In this document: positions 48,701 through 55,639 of the stretch, piece by piece
Numbering within the stretch: position 1 is the first letter of the stretch
Layout: each line of letters begins with the position of its first letter
DNA from: Lagopus muta
Taxonomy: Eukaryota > Chordata > Aves > Galliformes > Phasianidae
Length of the DNA: 64,000 bases
Reading direction: 5' to 3'
Assembly: GCF_023343835.1 (NCBI RefSeq)
Contig: NC_064435.1
Location: 41,440,603-41,504,602, forward strand
The notes under the pieces: generated by a model
Database searches by the model: none
Told to the model about the DNA's origin: nothing
Seen by the model: the letters and a program-made list of their open reading frames with translations, nothing else
Program-made: the position numbers and the translations under genes

Positions 48701-51384
48701 CAGGCCGACTTGTCCTTGTCTGCTCTGCACATGCCTGTGTGATGGCCTCCCCCAAGACAGCAGGTGAAAGGCATCCAGCCCATCCTGAGAGATGGGGCAT
48801 TCCCTGCATTTTTGGCTAAACAGAGGCAGAAGGGCCTGGAAAGGAAAGCTACTGGCCTGGCAGAGAGGTGAGAGAAGTTCTGCAACCCTGCTTGGCACTA
48901 AGCTTGCACTGCTCCAAATACTCACTGTAAATCTTTATGAAGGATTGAGTAATGTACTTAACAAGGTGTAATAATGATTTAAAACAGTGTGAAATCCAAC
49001 CTTGGGACAGGTGCAATTATTCAGTCAGGAACTATAGCCTATACTCATGAATTGGAGAGATTGCTTTAGCAACGTCTGGAGCGGTTCCTAAAAGGCTTGT
49101 AGAATTGGTGCTACTTGAAACATTCATCATCCATACTGATAATTCACTGTAAGCAAATACGTTTACAATACGTACAGACACACATTGCATTATTGAAAGG
49201 TTTTCATTTTTGGACATTCTTCATGCCATTATTTTTTCCCTATCGTTAGATTTCATTCAGACTGCTACTGCTGCTCTTATGGGATTTCAAGCACTGCACA
49301 GGGAAAGGTTTTTTATTTTTTTCAGTGTTTTCAGGATGCATAACATCTGTTTTTAACGATATTCAAATTCTGAATGAAGCTTAAATGGATAAAACTTTCC
49401 TAAAATTCAAAAGGGAATGTTGTACTTGAGACAAAAAATCCTAAGGAGGCTCAAACAGATAAAACACTCGAGTATTTAACTGTATAAATGTGATCTTGAT
49501 CTCATGACCGTTCAAGGTCTCAGTAAAATGAAGCTAACTGCTTTCAGCTGAATGTATCCATTTTTTTCTGCCATTCTGGGTGGGATCCCTTTCCTAAGGC
49601 CCCAGCTCCATCCCAGAGAGAGCCCATTGCCATAACTGAGACAGGGAAGCGATGCTGCTCAGGGGGTTGATGTGGTACAGGAAGGAGTGCTAGAACAGAA
49701 AAACAGCATTCAGAAGAGGCCTATTACTTCCTCTCCCTTACGCACGGCACATCTCTCCATGCCATGTGCCATGTGATTAGAATACCATTGTGCTCTCCCA
49801 GTGATTAAGTGGTGGCAATTTGATTTGGGATTACAACTTTATGAGGCTGTGTGAAAGCACAGAGTGTCAAACAAACTCCCCTTTTGCGAAAGCAGGCTTC
49901 AGCTCATAAAGTGTAGCATGTCAAAACATTGCCTCCTTGAAAGAAGTGTATATTTTAAATTACCTGTAATATAGTCCTTAAAGAACCACAGACAACAAGG
50001 CACAAAGGCCGTCGATAGCAGTTGCCTTTGCAGAAACAGGCTCCATTTTGAGGTCTAGCCTATTTTTCCCCATCGAAAGCAATCCGAAGAAAAAATGGAT
50101 GAAGGCTGTTAGGAGCGAGCCGGCTGCCCCAGCACTTCTCACCCATCTGCCTTTCTTCCCACAGTGCAAAGTCATCATCTGCCAGATGAGCAGCACACAG
50201 CCGGAGCTGCTGCACTGGTTCCTGTTTCCCTTGGCACTGGTGGTCTACGCAGCCATCTCAGGGCTGCTGGGTCAGGCAGAGGAAGCCGTGCTGGGTGCAT
50301 TCACAGCGCTGCTCACGGCCGCACACGTGCACTACGGCATCTGTGTGGTAAGGGGCCGGGGGGAGCTGTGTGCTCTGCGTGGGTGAGGGGCTTCTGGAGG
50401 GGGCTTGTGTGTTGTCTGGGTGGGGTGCTGTCCTGGAGTCCGAGCGTTAAGCTATGGCTTCCTCACGTGTTGCACGTAGCTCATCAATGGGGCGTGGATG
50501 CCCTGTCATCTTTGCTCTTTCTCCTCCTGAGGTTACTTGAGTGAAAAAAGCAGGAAGGTAAAGGGGGAGGTAAGATGTGTCACTTTCTTACAGTAAGGCG
50601 GTCAACTTTGCTTTGAATCCACAAGCAAAACAGCTGCTCGAATTTCTCATTTTTTCACAGCCTTCTATTAGCACCTCTTAAGCTGGAGACCCAAATGGTT
50701 TTCCAGTTAATTCAGTCTTCCCAGCACATTTCTGTGTCTGCTAGATATCAATTTTGTCATTTATTGGCATCTGAATTACTGCTGTAATTCATTTTCTCTC
50801 AGTTAATGCCCTTTTTTTTCCTAAATAGCATTGTCAAATAATCCTTAGCAAAGTGTCTTAATGGGGGTTCACATCCACATCCAGATAAGACATCTTACAT
50901 GGCAAAGACCTAATTTAAAAGGGATTTGCTCAGCATTCTTTTATTTAAGACATGCTGTTGGGACACCAGGATTTTTCCTCCTGGCTATGAAAGAGGCCCT
51001 GTTACCAGCAGATATTGTCACTGTAGCAGACTTTATCCAAGCACCAATGTGGGATACTCTGTGAGGAGCAGAATGCGGTTAACTGGTCAAAATCCACTAC
51101 TGAATGGTTGGGTCCAGCTCTGCCATGATGTATGCCAGCTGGGAATCTGATCTGTAGCAATTCAACTTCCCACAGCCCTCTTGCTCAAATACCTGAGGGT
51201 GCCCAAGCACCCGCAGGGCTCCAGAAACACCAGGGTTGAGTGCTTCCCACTGTGACCATGAGAGGAGAGGTGCTGAACTGCAGAGCATGTGCTGAGCTGA
51301 TCTTTGGTTTGTCTTTAGGGGAGGCAGCTGAGCGAACACTTCAACATTTACATCTTTTCCCTGAAGAAACGTGTCCAAGAGTGA
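5764..51384 (+). CDS. EPT1/SELENOI-like CDP-alcohol phosphotransferase, complete ten-exon gene (exon span)
   Basis: Spliced coding region: 5764-5820, 17960-18028, 22364-22472, 24372-24446, 28754-29022, 34594-34702, 44687-44735, 46696-46876, 50165-50347 and 51319-51384. It gives 388 codons plus TGA, and every junction is GT-AG and in frame. The product matches human ethanolaminephosphotransferase 1 (SELENOI, 397 residues) nearly end to end. That family transfers phosphoethanolamine from CDP-ethanolamine to diacylglycerol or alkylacylglycerol in the ER/Golgi membrane. The CDP-alcohol phosphotransferase motif DxxDGxxARx8Gx3Dx3D is intact at residues 104-129. About eight to ten hydrophobic segments follow the family pattern. 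Divergence from SELENOI is far more than expected of a bird orthologue, so I read it as a paralogue. Its TGA sits at the position of the SELENOI selenocysteine, so the true C-terminus is uncertain. Confidence 0.93.
6040..6110 (-). mobile_element. Short CR1 3'-end fragment
   Basis: The words 'gtggaagggacctctggaga' and 'gacctagcctgcccctctgg' are the inverted CR1 3' terminal block. Only about 70 bases remain, just downstream of the EPT1-like CpG island. Confidence 0.7.
10735..11165 (+). mobile_element. CR1 LINE 3' fragment
   Basis: Plus-strand CR1: 'ggctgagagctggacacatt' near 10809, 'gcgctggcacaggctgccca' near 11011, 'ctgcctggatgtgggcctgg' near 11074, and an end at 'attctgggattccgtg', a decayed form of the tail repeat. 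The 81-codon frame within it (10868-11113) has no resemblance to ORF2 and is chance. Confidence 0.93.
12478..12700 (+). repeat. LTR-like interspersed repeat, copy A
   Basis: This block shares ordered words with 26690-26905 in the same orientation: 'gggatctcca', a 'taaatg' box, 'tgtcac.cagg.', 'cacctg.gctccc', and a '.catgactcaa.aattcc'-type end. The two copies are clearly homologous but much diverged. The composition resembles a chicken endogenous-retrovirus LTR. I could not assign a family or find terminal TG..CA ends or target duplications, so LTR is an inference. No retroviral genes are present. Confidence 0.55.
13235..13400 (+). mobile_element. Diverged CR1 LINE fragment
   Basis: 'ggtcatatctagaatactga' followed by 'atccagttttgagtccctca' and 'acagggaagacat' reproduces the CR1 block upstream of the terminal region, with about a fifth of bases changed. 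The 3' boundary is unclear and may extend to about 13540. Confidence 0.7.
17305..17600 (-). mobile_element. CR1 LINE 3' fragment
   Basis: Inverted CR1: 'catgcagctccaaccccctg' near 17346, then 'tctgggcagctgtgccagca' near 17458 and 'cactgccctctgagtgaaat'. It lies about 360 bases before coding exon 2. The minus-strand frame at 17266-17478 is part of it and not a host gene. Confidence 0.92.
17960..18028 (+). CDS. EPT1-like exon 2 (residues 20-42)
   Basis: Acceptor TTTTTTCCTCACAG precedes an exon of 23 codons, [10 protein letters not shown]...WNKIIK, with donor [16 protein letters not shown] is identical to SELENOI. The exon length (69 bases) and phase match the human alignment. Confidence 0.97.
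19118..19375 (-). mobile_element. CR1 LINE 3' fragment, diverged
   Basis: Begins with 'tcattgaatcatagaatggc' and 'ctcaaagatcatctagttcc', the inverted CR1 tail. It continues through CR1-like text with 'ggcgataggtcctttgaaaa' and 'accaaagctgagcacagggc'. The outer boundary is approximate. Confidence 0.8.
20505..20765 (+). mobile_element. CR1 LINE 3' fragment
   Basis: Contains 'ttgcaccaggggaggttcag' near 20539, 'ggctgcccagtgaggtggtg' near 20611, 'gtggatgtggcactgaggga' near 20663 and a 'ttggactaggtggtcttagg' end. It is the same subtype as the inverted copy at 54053-54545, sharing the 'gttagtgggcatggtg' block. Confidence 0.93.
21765..21793 (+). repeat. Uninterrupted A29 homopolymer
   Basis: Twenty-nine consecutive A within intron 2. 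No transposon body or target-site duplication is recognisable beside it, so it is either a slippage-expanded tract or the tail of an unrecognisable insertion. Confidence 0.95.
22364..22472 (+). CDS. EPT1-like exon 3 (residues 43-78 plus one base)
   Basis: Acceptor TTCTCTTTAACAG, donor GTAAAT. It encodes 36 residues including [12 protein letters not shown], the SELENOI signature WLAPNLITFSGF, and the first strong membrane helix (about 48-71). It ends in phase 1. Confidence 0.96.
22473..24371 (+). other. EPT1-like intron 3 (1.9 kb)
   Basis: GTAAAT...TTTTTCAG, phase 1. A (TTA)n microsatellite starts about 25 bases inside, at 22497-22515. Otherwise it is unremarkable AT-rich sequence with a modestly GC-richer patch at 23625-23830. 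No other exon is seen. Confidence 0.9.
22497..22515 (+). repeat. (TTA)n microsatellite
   Basis: About six TTA units just inside intron 3, directly after the exon 3 donor. Confidence 0.9.
24372..24446 (+). CDS. EPT1-like exon 4 (residues 79-103)
   Basis: Acceptor CATTTTTCAG, donor GTAAAG. It completes Gly79 and reads [16 protein letters not shown]..., aligning with the SELENOI loop and helix ..VPDWVWIVVGI.. without gaps. It ends one base into the first Asp codon of the catalytic motif (Asp104). Confidence 0.95.
   Translation, partial: VPALDVFQPGCGCSVLLPPSALMP
26690..26905 (+). repeat. LTR-like interspersed repeat, copy B
   Basis: Homologous to 12478-12700. Shared ordered words include 'gggatctcca', 'ttaaatgaagtctgggatcc', 'tgtcactcagg', 'cacctgagctcccc' and 'ggttatgacta'. 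The homology may begin earlier, near 26625. No family was assigned and no coding remnants are present. Confidence 0.55.
27995..28308 (+). mobile_element. CR1 LINE 3' fragment
   Basis: Plus-strand CR1-type end: 'gagctgcatcaggggagggg' near 28085, 'gcaggctgcccagggcagtg' near 28152, 'cagtgatccttgtgcatccc' near 28258, ending 'attctgtgattctatg', two units of the CR1 tail repeat. The 5' limit is uncertain. Confidence 0.88.
28754..29022 (+). CDS. EPT1-like exon 5, catalytic exon (residues 104-193)
   Basis: Acceptor CCAACCCTTTCAG, donor GTAAGT, 269 bases. It carries the complete CDP-alcohol phosphotransferase motif: Asp104, Asp107-Gly108, Ala111-Arg112, Gly121, Asp125 and Asp129. In the family the Asp residues bind the metal and the cytidine diphosphate, and the last Asp acts as base. 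Arg112 is the residue altered in human SELENOI disease (R112P) and is kept. [12 protein letters not shown] and [17 protein letters not shown] are near-identical to SELENOI. A two-residue insertion relative to human lies near residue 150 (SRDNGKTG). Confidence 0.98.
30935..31095 (-). mobile_element. CR1 LINE fragment with expanded poly-C
   Basis: Inverted CR1 tail ('aatcacagtgttatagaccc', 'tcaatgatcatccagttcca'), followed by a C20 run at 30994-31013 where CR1 normally has about four or five C, then 'accaggttgcccagtgcccc' and 'gaacacttccagtgactgg'. Confidence 0.9.
30994..31013 (+). repeat. C20 homopolymer
   Basis: Twenty consecutive C inside the CR1 copy at 30935-31095; a potential i-motif/G-quadruplex tract. 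Exact length may be a sequencing artefact. Confidence 0.85.
31505..31770 (-). mobile_element. CR1 LINE 3' fragment
   Basis: Starts with three decayed units of the CR1 tail ('gaatcatagaattacagaat...') and 'accaaggttggaaaagacct', then 'ccattccagctcttatccac' and 'gaggaaatttttcctaatat'. The orientation is minus. Confidence 0.93.
34594..34702 (+). CDS. EPT1-like exon 6 (residues 194-229 plus one base)
   Basis: Acceptor TTTTTTTCTTAG, donor GTAAGT. It encodes [21 protein letters not shown].., aligning with SELENOI [23 protein letters not shown]. Two membrane helices (about 194-207 and 222-242, the second continuing in exon 7). It ends in phase 1. Confidence 0.95.
37487..37548 (+). repeat. 31-bp perfect-type tandem duplication
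   Basis: A unit starting 'gccttctggacagaaatacc' occurs at 37487 and again at 37518. The two copies differ only near the 3' end of the T-rich tail. Confidence 0.95.
41500..41535 (+). repeat. (TTTG)n simple repeat
   Basis: Four clean TTTG units and T-rich decay in intron 6. Confidence 0.85.
42135..42207 (+). mobile_element. Short CR1 3'-end fragment
   Basis: 'gggggttggacttgacaatc', 'ctctagaggtcccttccaaa' and 'ccattctgtgaatccatgaa' make a typical CR1 3' terminus; only about 70 bases remain. Confidence 0.88.
44687..44735 (+). CDS. EPT1-like exon 7, 49-base microexon (residues 230-245)
   Basis: Acceptor CTCTCTTTTCTTCCAG, donor GTAAGT. With Gly230 completed from exon 6 it reads [16 protein letters not shown] and ends two bases into Arg246. 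It aligns with SELENOI GCALCVTLPMSLLNFFR. The other frames through this exon (such as 44411-44743) are shadows. Confidence 0.92.
44736..46695 (+). other. EPT1-like intron 7 (2.0 kb)
   Basis: GTAAGT...TTTATTTGCAG, phase 2. I see no repeats of note apart from an A-rich run near 46187, and no other exon. Confidence 0.9.
46696..46876 (+). CDS. EPT1-like exon 8 (residues 246-306)
   Basis: Acceptor TTTATTTGCAG, donor GTAAGT. The frame is set by the two bases carried from exon 7 (Arg246). It reads ..[17 protein letters not shown] then a membrane helix (about 265-284), matching SELENOI ..TLKLNSVYEAMVPLFSP. ..[17 protein letters not shown] matches ..HPRVFYFMVGTAFANST. It ends in phase 0. Confidence 0.96.
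47515..47938 (+). mobile_element. CR1 LINE 3' fragment, well preserved
   Basis: Reads through the CR1 3' region with few changes: 'ggagctgggcttgttcagcc' near 47551, 'agaaggctgcagggtgacct' near 47579, 'ggtgctggaacaggctgccc' near 47760, 'tggatgtggccctgggcagc' near 47826, and a 'ttctgtgattctgtgat' tail. The 122-codon frame inside it (47561-47929) follows untranslated CR1 sequence, not ORF2. Confidence 0.97.
48370..48403 (-). mobile_element. CR1 tail remnant
   Basis: 'tcacagaatcacagaatcac' plus 'aagggttggaagc': inverted CR1 tail repeat and the first terminal bases only. Confidence 0.75.
48511..48610 (+). repeat. Diverged ~50-bp tandem duplication
   Basis: Two adjacent units, 48511-48560 and 48561-48610, each run from 'aaaaatgtatg' through a 'ttagttg' centre to 'aacatttaaaa(a)gcg'. 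They differ at roughly a fifth of positions. Confidence 0.85.
50165..50347 (+). CDS. EPT1-like exon 9 (residues 307-367)
   Basis: Acceptor TTCTTCCCACAG, donor GTAAGG. It encodes 61 residues. IICQMSST is shared with SELENOI (IVCQMSST), and AHVHYGICV aligns with AHIHYGVRV. Two membrane helices lie between. This exon is markedly GC-rich (many CTG/GTG/GCC codons) relative to the other exons. Confidence 0.96.
50348..51318 (+). other. EPT1-like intron 9 (1.0 kb)
   Basis: GTAAGG...TTTGTCTTTAG, phase 0. No repeat or other exon is recognised. Confidence 0.9.
51319..51384 (+). CDS. EPT1-like exon 10, coding part ending at the Sec-position TGA
   Basis: Acceptor GTTTGTCTTTAG. It reads [21 protein letters not shown] then TGA at 51382-51384. 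SELENOI here reads ..[20 protein letters not shown] then selenocysteine (UGA). The alignment is gap-free, so the TGA sits exactly on the Sec position. Read as a stop, the protein has 388 residues. Read as Sec, it continues Thr-Pro-Ala-Leu and stops at TGA 51397-51399, lacking the SELENOI tail. Without a clear SECIS I annotate it as a stop. Confidence 0.93.
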   Translation, partial: GRQLSEHFNIYIFSLKKRVQE

Positions 51385-53460
51385 ACACCTGCACTGTGAT
51401 CGGACTGTGACACTTCACATAAGATTTCCAGCTTTTTGATGTGATCAGTAGTGGAATGAATCTGATTAGAGCAACCAAAGAACAGAATAGCCCAGATACT
51501 CGAACTGCTTGACAACAATGCTTCATCTCAAAGGAAAATTCCTGGCCTGCAGAGGCATTTACCAGGTTGTTCTGCTGCCAGTATTTACTCTCTTCACTAA
51601 TGCCGTATCTCTACTGTGAAGCACTGGTCTTCCTCCTCCTTGCCACCGTGCCCCAAGCCCTGGGTACTGCCATGCTGGGTCATGTGGGACCCACCATGTT
51701 TTGTAACTCTGCCTGCTCTGTCCACCAGTGGGACCCCACAGTGCAGACCCACCCAGTGCATCCTTCCCACTCAGACATCTGTGCCTGCTGCCGTTCCCAT
51801 ATCTGTTTCCTCACAACTCATTTCTTCCATGCAGCCTCCTGAAGGGCTTACGTACACCCAGGCTTTTCTTCACCTTATCTGAATGCGTGAAGAGAATGAG
51901 ATCAGAAAGTTATGGGCACACCATCTCTTCCTCCTCTCCAGCAGTAGGGTGAGCCTCAGCTGACCCGCATCTGTCAAAAACATGGGCTCCATACCCAAGG
52001 AACTTGCCTTTATGCTTCTGTTCTATGCAGAAACCAGTGCGCTCTTGGTACTGCAGTAGCAGCAAACGGCGTGCCCTACAGAAGTAACCAGCTGAGGATA
52101 AATGTAGTCAGCAAAGATGCTCATATTTCACTGCCTGACGGGTGCTTGCTGATAGGCCGACTCAGCATGCAGCATTCAAAACAAGCAATGAAAAATGAGC
52201 CATGTTCCAAGCATTTTTAAGCCCCATCTCTCGATGCAAAATGCTAAGCAAGTAATTATTTGCTTCTGTTCTTGATCCGAATTCTTGTGGTTTTAGATGA
52301 TGGAAAGAACAACAAACAAGACAAGAATTGAGAAGAGCTTTTTTGCTTTTTATCACCATTTGCATGCAGATGTAAACTGCTCACTTCATCCATAATCTGC
52401 AGGGGTTTTCTGTGTGCCTTGGAGGAAGGTGCAGGAATCTGAGTTCCATCTCTTCGCCTATGCTGCCCTCGCCAAAGGGCCCTGTGGCCTTGCAGCTCTA
52501 ACCAAACTACCTGCCCACTTGCCCCAAGGGGAGCACTTTATTACATCTCTTGCACAGACACGGGTGACTGAACAGCACGTGTGTCCAACAGGGAACTCTC
52601 AGCCACCAGAAGCAGGGCAGAAGTTAGCGAGTCGCTGAACATTAGATTCATCATAACCTGCGCACTGGGGACGAGCCTGCGGTTGCCTTTCCCCCTTCAC
52701 AAAGCAGGGGGGGAGGCTGATCATCAGCAAGTGAGGAGCAGCAGCTTCCAGCCTCCCTCCCTGCTACAGGCTGTCCCATTCCTGCCCTGGGAGCATGATG
52801 CTCCACAGAACTGCTCCCCAGGTGCCCGAGGTCTCTCTCAGAGCCAAGCTGATGGCTGCTTAATGAAGGATGCTGCTAACAGTCCTGTGCATGCTTTGTT
52901 TGAAGGGGAACTACGAGCCTGAGGCAGGTGTGCACCCAGCGGTCTCATTGATTCAGATTTGAGATTCATCATTGTATAAGTCTCACCTATTTCAATATTT
53001 TTAACACATCCATCAAAAATGTCTGGAGGAAGACCTGACAAGAAAAGAACGTGAATACAGAACCCAAAAATATGCCTGGGCTGAAAGTGATAGGACTGGA
53101 GAACTCTGTGGACAGGTTTTCATTTTCCTTCTATCTTGCACTTAAATTGTAAAATAACTGGAAATAATGGTCACAGAATTGACACAATTGGATGCACTGG
53201 AGTATTTTGAAATATTACATTGATGAAATTATAAAACTTGAACTGTCACAGCTGCCTGCACTTGTCTCATTCTGAAGTATAACATCAATTTAAAAGGAAA
53301 TTGAGCACTTTTTTTTCCTTTTTAAAGTAATTTGTCACTACAGTCTATGTGAAGACAAGTATAAGCAGAGATAATGCAATGCACAGTGTACATATTGAAT
53401 TGTTAACCGTCAGAGATGGTAACCAGTACAACGAGAATAAAAATGCTCTGTTCATACAGC
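51385..53460 (+). other. EPT1-like 3' untranslated region (predicted)
   Basis: About 2.1 kb from the TGA to just past the AATAAA at 53436-53441. It contains no splice-bounded coding sequence, and frames such as 52581-52922 are chance. I looked through it by eye for a SECIS element; only two weak candidates were found (51397-51468 and 53051-53091). Confidence 0.65.
53436..53441 (+). promoter_or_regulatory. Poly(A) signal of the EPT1-like gene
   Basis: Canonical AATAAA, followed within 30 bases by 'tgctctgttc' and TG/T-rich text. It is the first strong plus-strand signal with such context after the TGA, though upstream alternatives cannot be ruled out. Confidence 0.65.
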
Positions 53461-54052
53461 AGTATGGTCCCAGATTTATTTCTGCCATGTCAGGTAATGG
53501 CATGAGGATGACCAGAACATGTTGAAGAACAATGCAATTGTCTAAAAGTTTTCAGCTATTTGAACTGGAAAACACATTACCTCCTTTTTGTGCTGTTGCA
53601 CATTGGAACAGGCCCAAAGACACACATATCCCCAGTGGGCTATGAAAGGTGATTTCACTGGCTCTGCTCCACAGGCTGGAGTGCCGAGCTCCCCTCTGCC
53701 AGAATCCTCCCAAAGTGGGGCTGGGCAGAGGATCAGCCCCAGCCTGGTTGTATCTGGAGGGCTCAGTCTGACCCTATGGTGGTGGCACGCACCCAGGTGG
53801 CTTCAACCCACAGCACAGAGATGTCCACCCCCAGCTCACACCCCTGCAAGTCAGCAGAACCGCTGCAGCACCACTGCATGTGCTGCCAAAGCTCAGTCCT
53901 GAGAACTGCAATAAAGTTTTCCCCTCTTCTTCACAAGTGGTCTTGCAATCTAAACAAGGTGGCTTTTAGGTATGGTGCAGCAGATTCATCCCTGAATACT
54001 TGAAGTGCACGGGGTGCTTCAGTGCCTTTGCTGTACAGAATCATTGCCTTCC
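53461..54052. other. Convergent intergenic spacer
   Basis: Sequence between the predicted 3' end of the EPT1-like gene and the CR1 copy. The part from 53590 to 53900 is GC-richer and open in two plus frames, but no protein or repeat is recognised. Confidence 0.5.
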
Positions 54053-54545
54053 ACAGAATCATGGAGGTTGGACAAATCCTCTAAGACCACCTGGATTAAC
54101 CACCAGCCCACCCCCACCATGCCCACTAACCACGTCCCTCAGTGCCACATCCACATGGTTCATGATCACCTCCAGGGACGGTGACTGCACCACCTCCCTG
54201 GGGAGCCTGAGCCACTGCCTCACTGCTCTGAGAATAAATTCCTCCAGATATCCAACCAGAACGTCCTCTAGCACAACTTAAGGCCATCACCTCTCATCCT
54301 ATCACTAGTTACCCCCACCTCTCCTTTAAGGTCATTGCAGAGATCAATAAGGTCTCCCCTGAGCTTCCTCTTCTACAGACTGCACAATCCCAGCTCCCTC
54401 CCAGCTCCCCCCCATCAGACTTGTGCTCCAGATCCATCACAGCTTCGCTGCCCTTCTCTGGACACACTCCAGGGCCTCGATGTCTTTCTTGTAGTGAGAG
54501 GCCCAAAACTGAACACAGTTCTCATGGTTGCAGCCTCACCAGTAC
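54053..54545 (-). mobile_element. CR1 LINE 3' fragment between the two convergent genes
   Basis: Inverted CR1: 'cagaatcatggaggttggac' at the start, 'tgcccactaaccacgtccct' near 54119, 'ggagcctgagccactgcctc' near 54201, 'tctggacacactccagggcc' near 54458. The longest CR1 copy here and the same subtype as 20505-20765. Confidence 0.95.
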
Positions 54546-54854
54546 CCCACTCTTGCATCCCTCAAGTTTTGCTTTTGCTGCATTAAAACAAAGTAATGTT
54601 ACATGAGATTAAATACTCGAAAGTTGGAAATCTGGCATAAAAAAGAGTGCTGTTCACATGTACATAGGTATACACACGTATGTGCATGCATAGATACTAT
54701 TTGCACACACAGAATAAGTGAAGTTAATTTTTTAAAGCAGCTCTTTTCCCTCCTGCCCCCCTGTGCAGCCAGTCATGAAGCAAGTAAATGTTTTGAAAAA
54801 GAGAAAAGGATTATTTTAGCCTCTAGAACTGGACAGATTTTAACATACATTTTT

Positions 54855-54860
54855 TTTATT
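54855..54860 (-). promoter_or_regulatory. Possible distal poly(A) signal of MAPRE2
   Basis: TTTATT on the plus strand, so AATAAA on the minus strand, in a strongly AT-rich block (54840-55110). It would give a 2.8 kb 3'UTR. Confidence 0.4.
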
Positions 54861-55632
54861 AAATATGTAAAAAGATAAACGCAAGTCAAGTTATTCACAT
54901 ATTCAGACAAAAATCTACTCTACCATGCGACAGTTTGTGGATAATGTGAAACGCCCGATACATCTGAATAAGACTTTTAAAATCTATTATGTCATTACTT
55001 ATCTATTTATAATTAACAATACATATGTTTACATTCCTTTCAGTTTACATTTAATATATAACCGAAGCTTTACGGTGTGCTATTTAGTAAAGGTCATTAG
55101 AGACGCCTATTAAAACCATAACAGATTGATGGGTTACTCACGGGGTGGCAGGAGGAAGACTCTCTCCTGCTCAGAGCACGGCTCTCCACTCAGCACAGCG
55201 GCTTCCAGCGCCAAGCAGGTGCAGCCCTGCCACGGCTGCCTGCCTCCCTCACTTCCCCAGACACGGCAGTGGGAGCCCTGTGCTCCTCAGGCCCAAAAAA
55301 GCAGAGATGGAACCCGCCTGACACAAACCTCGGCTTGCTGTCGCTGTTGTTCTTTATATGTGCCCCAAAGAGGGAAAAGTCAGCAGCCTGGATGTGAGAC
55401 ACCAGGAGCTCAGCCACCCAACTGCCTTGGGTTGGATACCTTCAGAAGGAAGTCTTGGAGCGCTCCCCGTGCCCCTGCTCTACCGCTAGCAGGATGAACT
55501 GTGGCCATCAGAGACCAGGGCTGGCAAAACCAAATTGATGCCTGGTCCCAAACTGCGTGCCCCCCATCCAAAATCCCCTCCGGGTTAAAGGACAACCGCT
55601 CCTCAGTTCAACAGCGTTATGAAGAACTACTG

Positions 55633-55638
55633 TTTATT
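55633..55638 (-). promoter_or_regulatory. Possible proximal poly(A) signal of MAPRE2
   Basis: TTTATT on the plus strand, so AATAAA on the minus strand, 2.0 kb after the MAPRE2 stop. Another AATAAA lies at 57165-57160. Which is used cannot be told from sequence. Confidence 0.4.
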
Positions 55639-55639
55639 A

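Larger units (their letters stand above)
46877..50164 (+). other. EPT1-like intron 8 (3.3 kb)
   Basis: GTAAGT...TCTTCCCACAG, phase 0. It holds the best-preserved CR1 3' fragment in the window (47515-47938), a CR1 scrap at 48370 and a diverged 50-bp tandem duplication (48511-48610). No other exon is seen. Confidence 0.9.
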
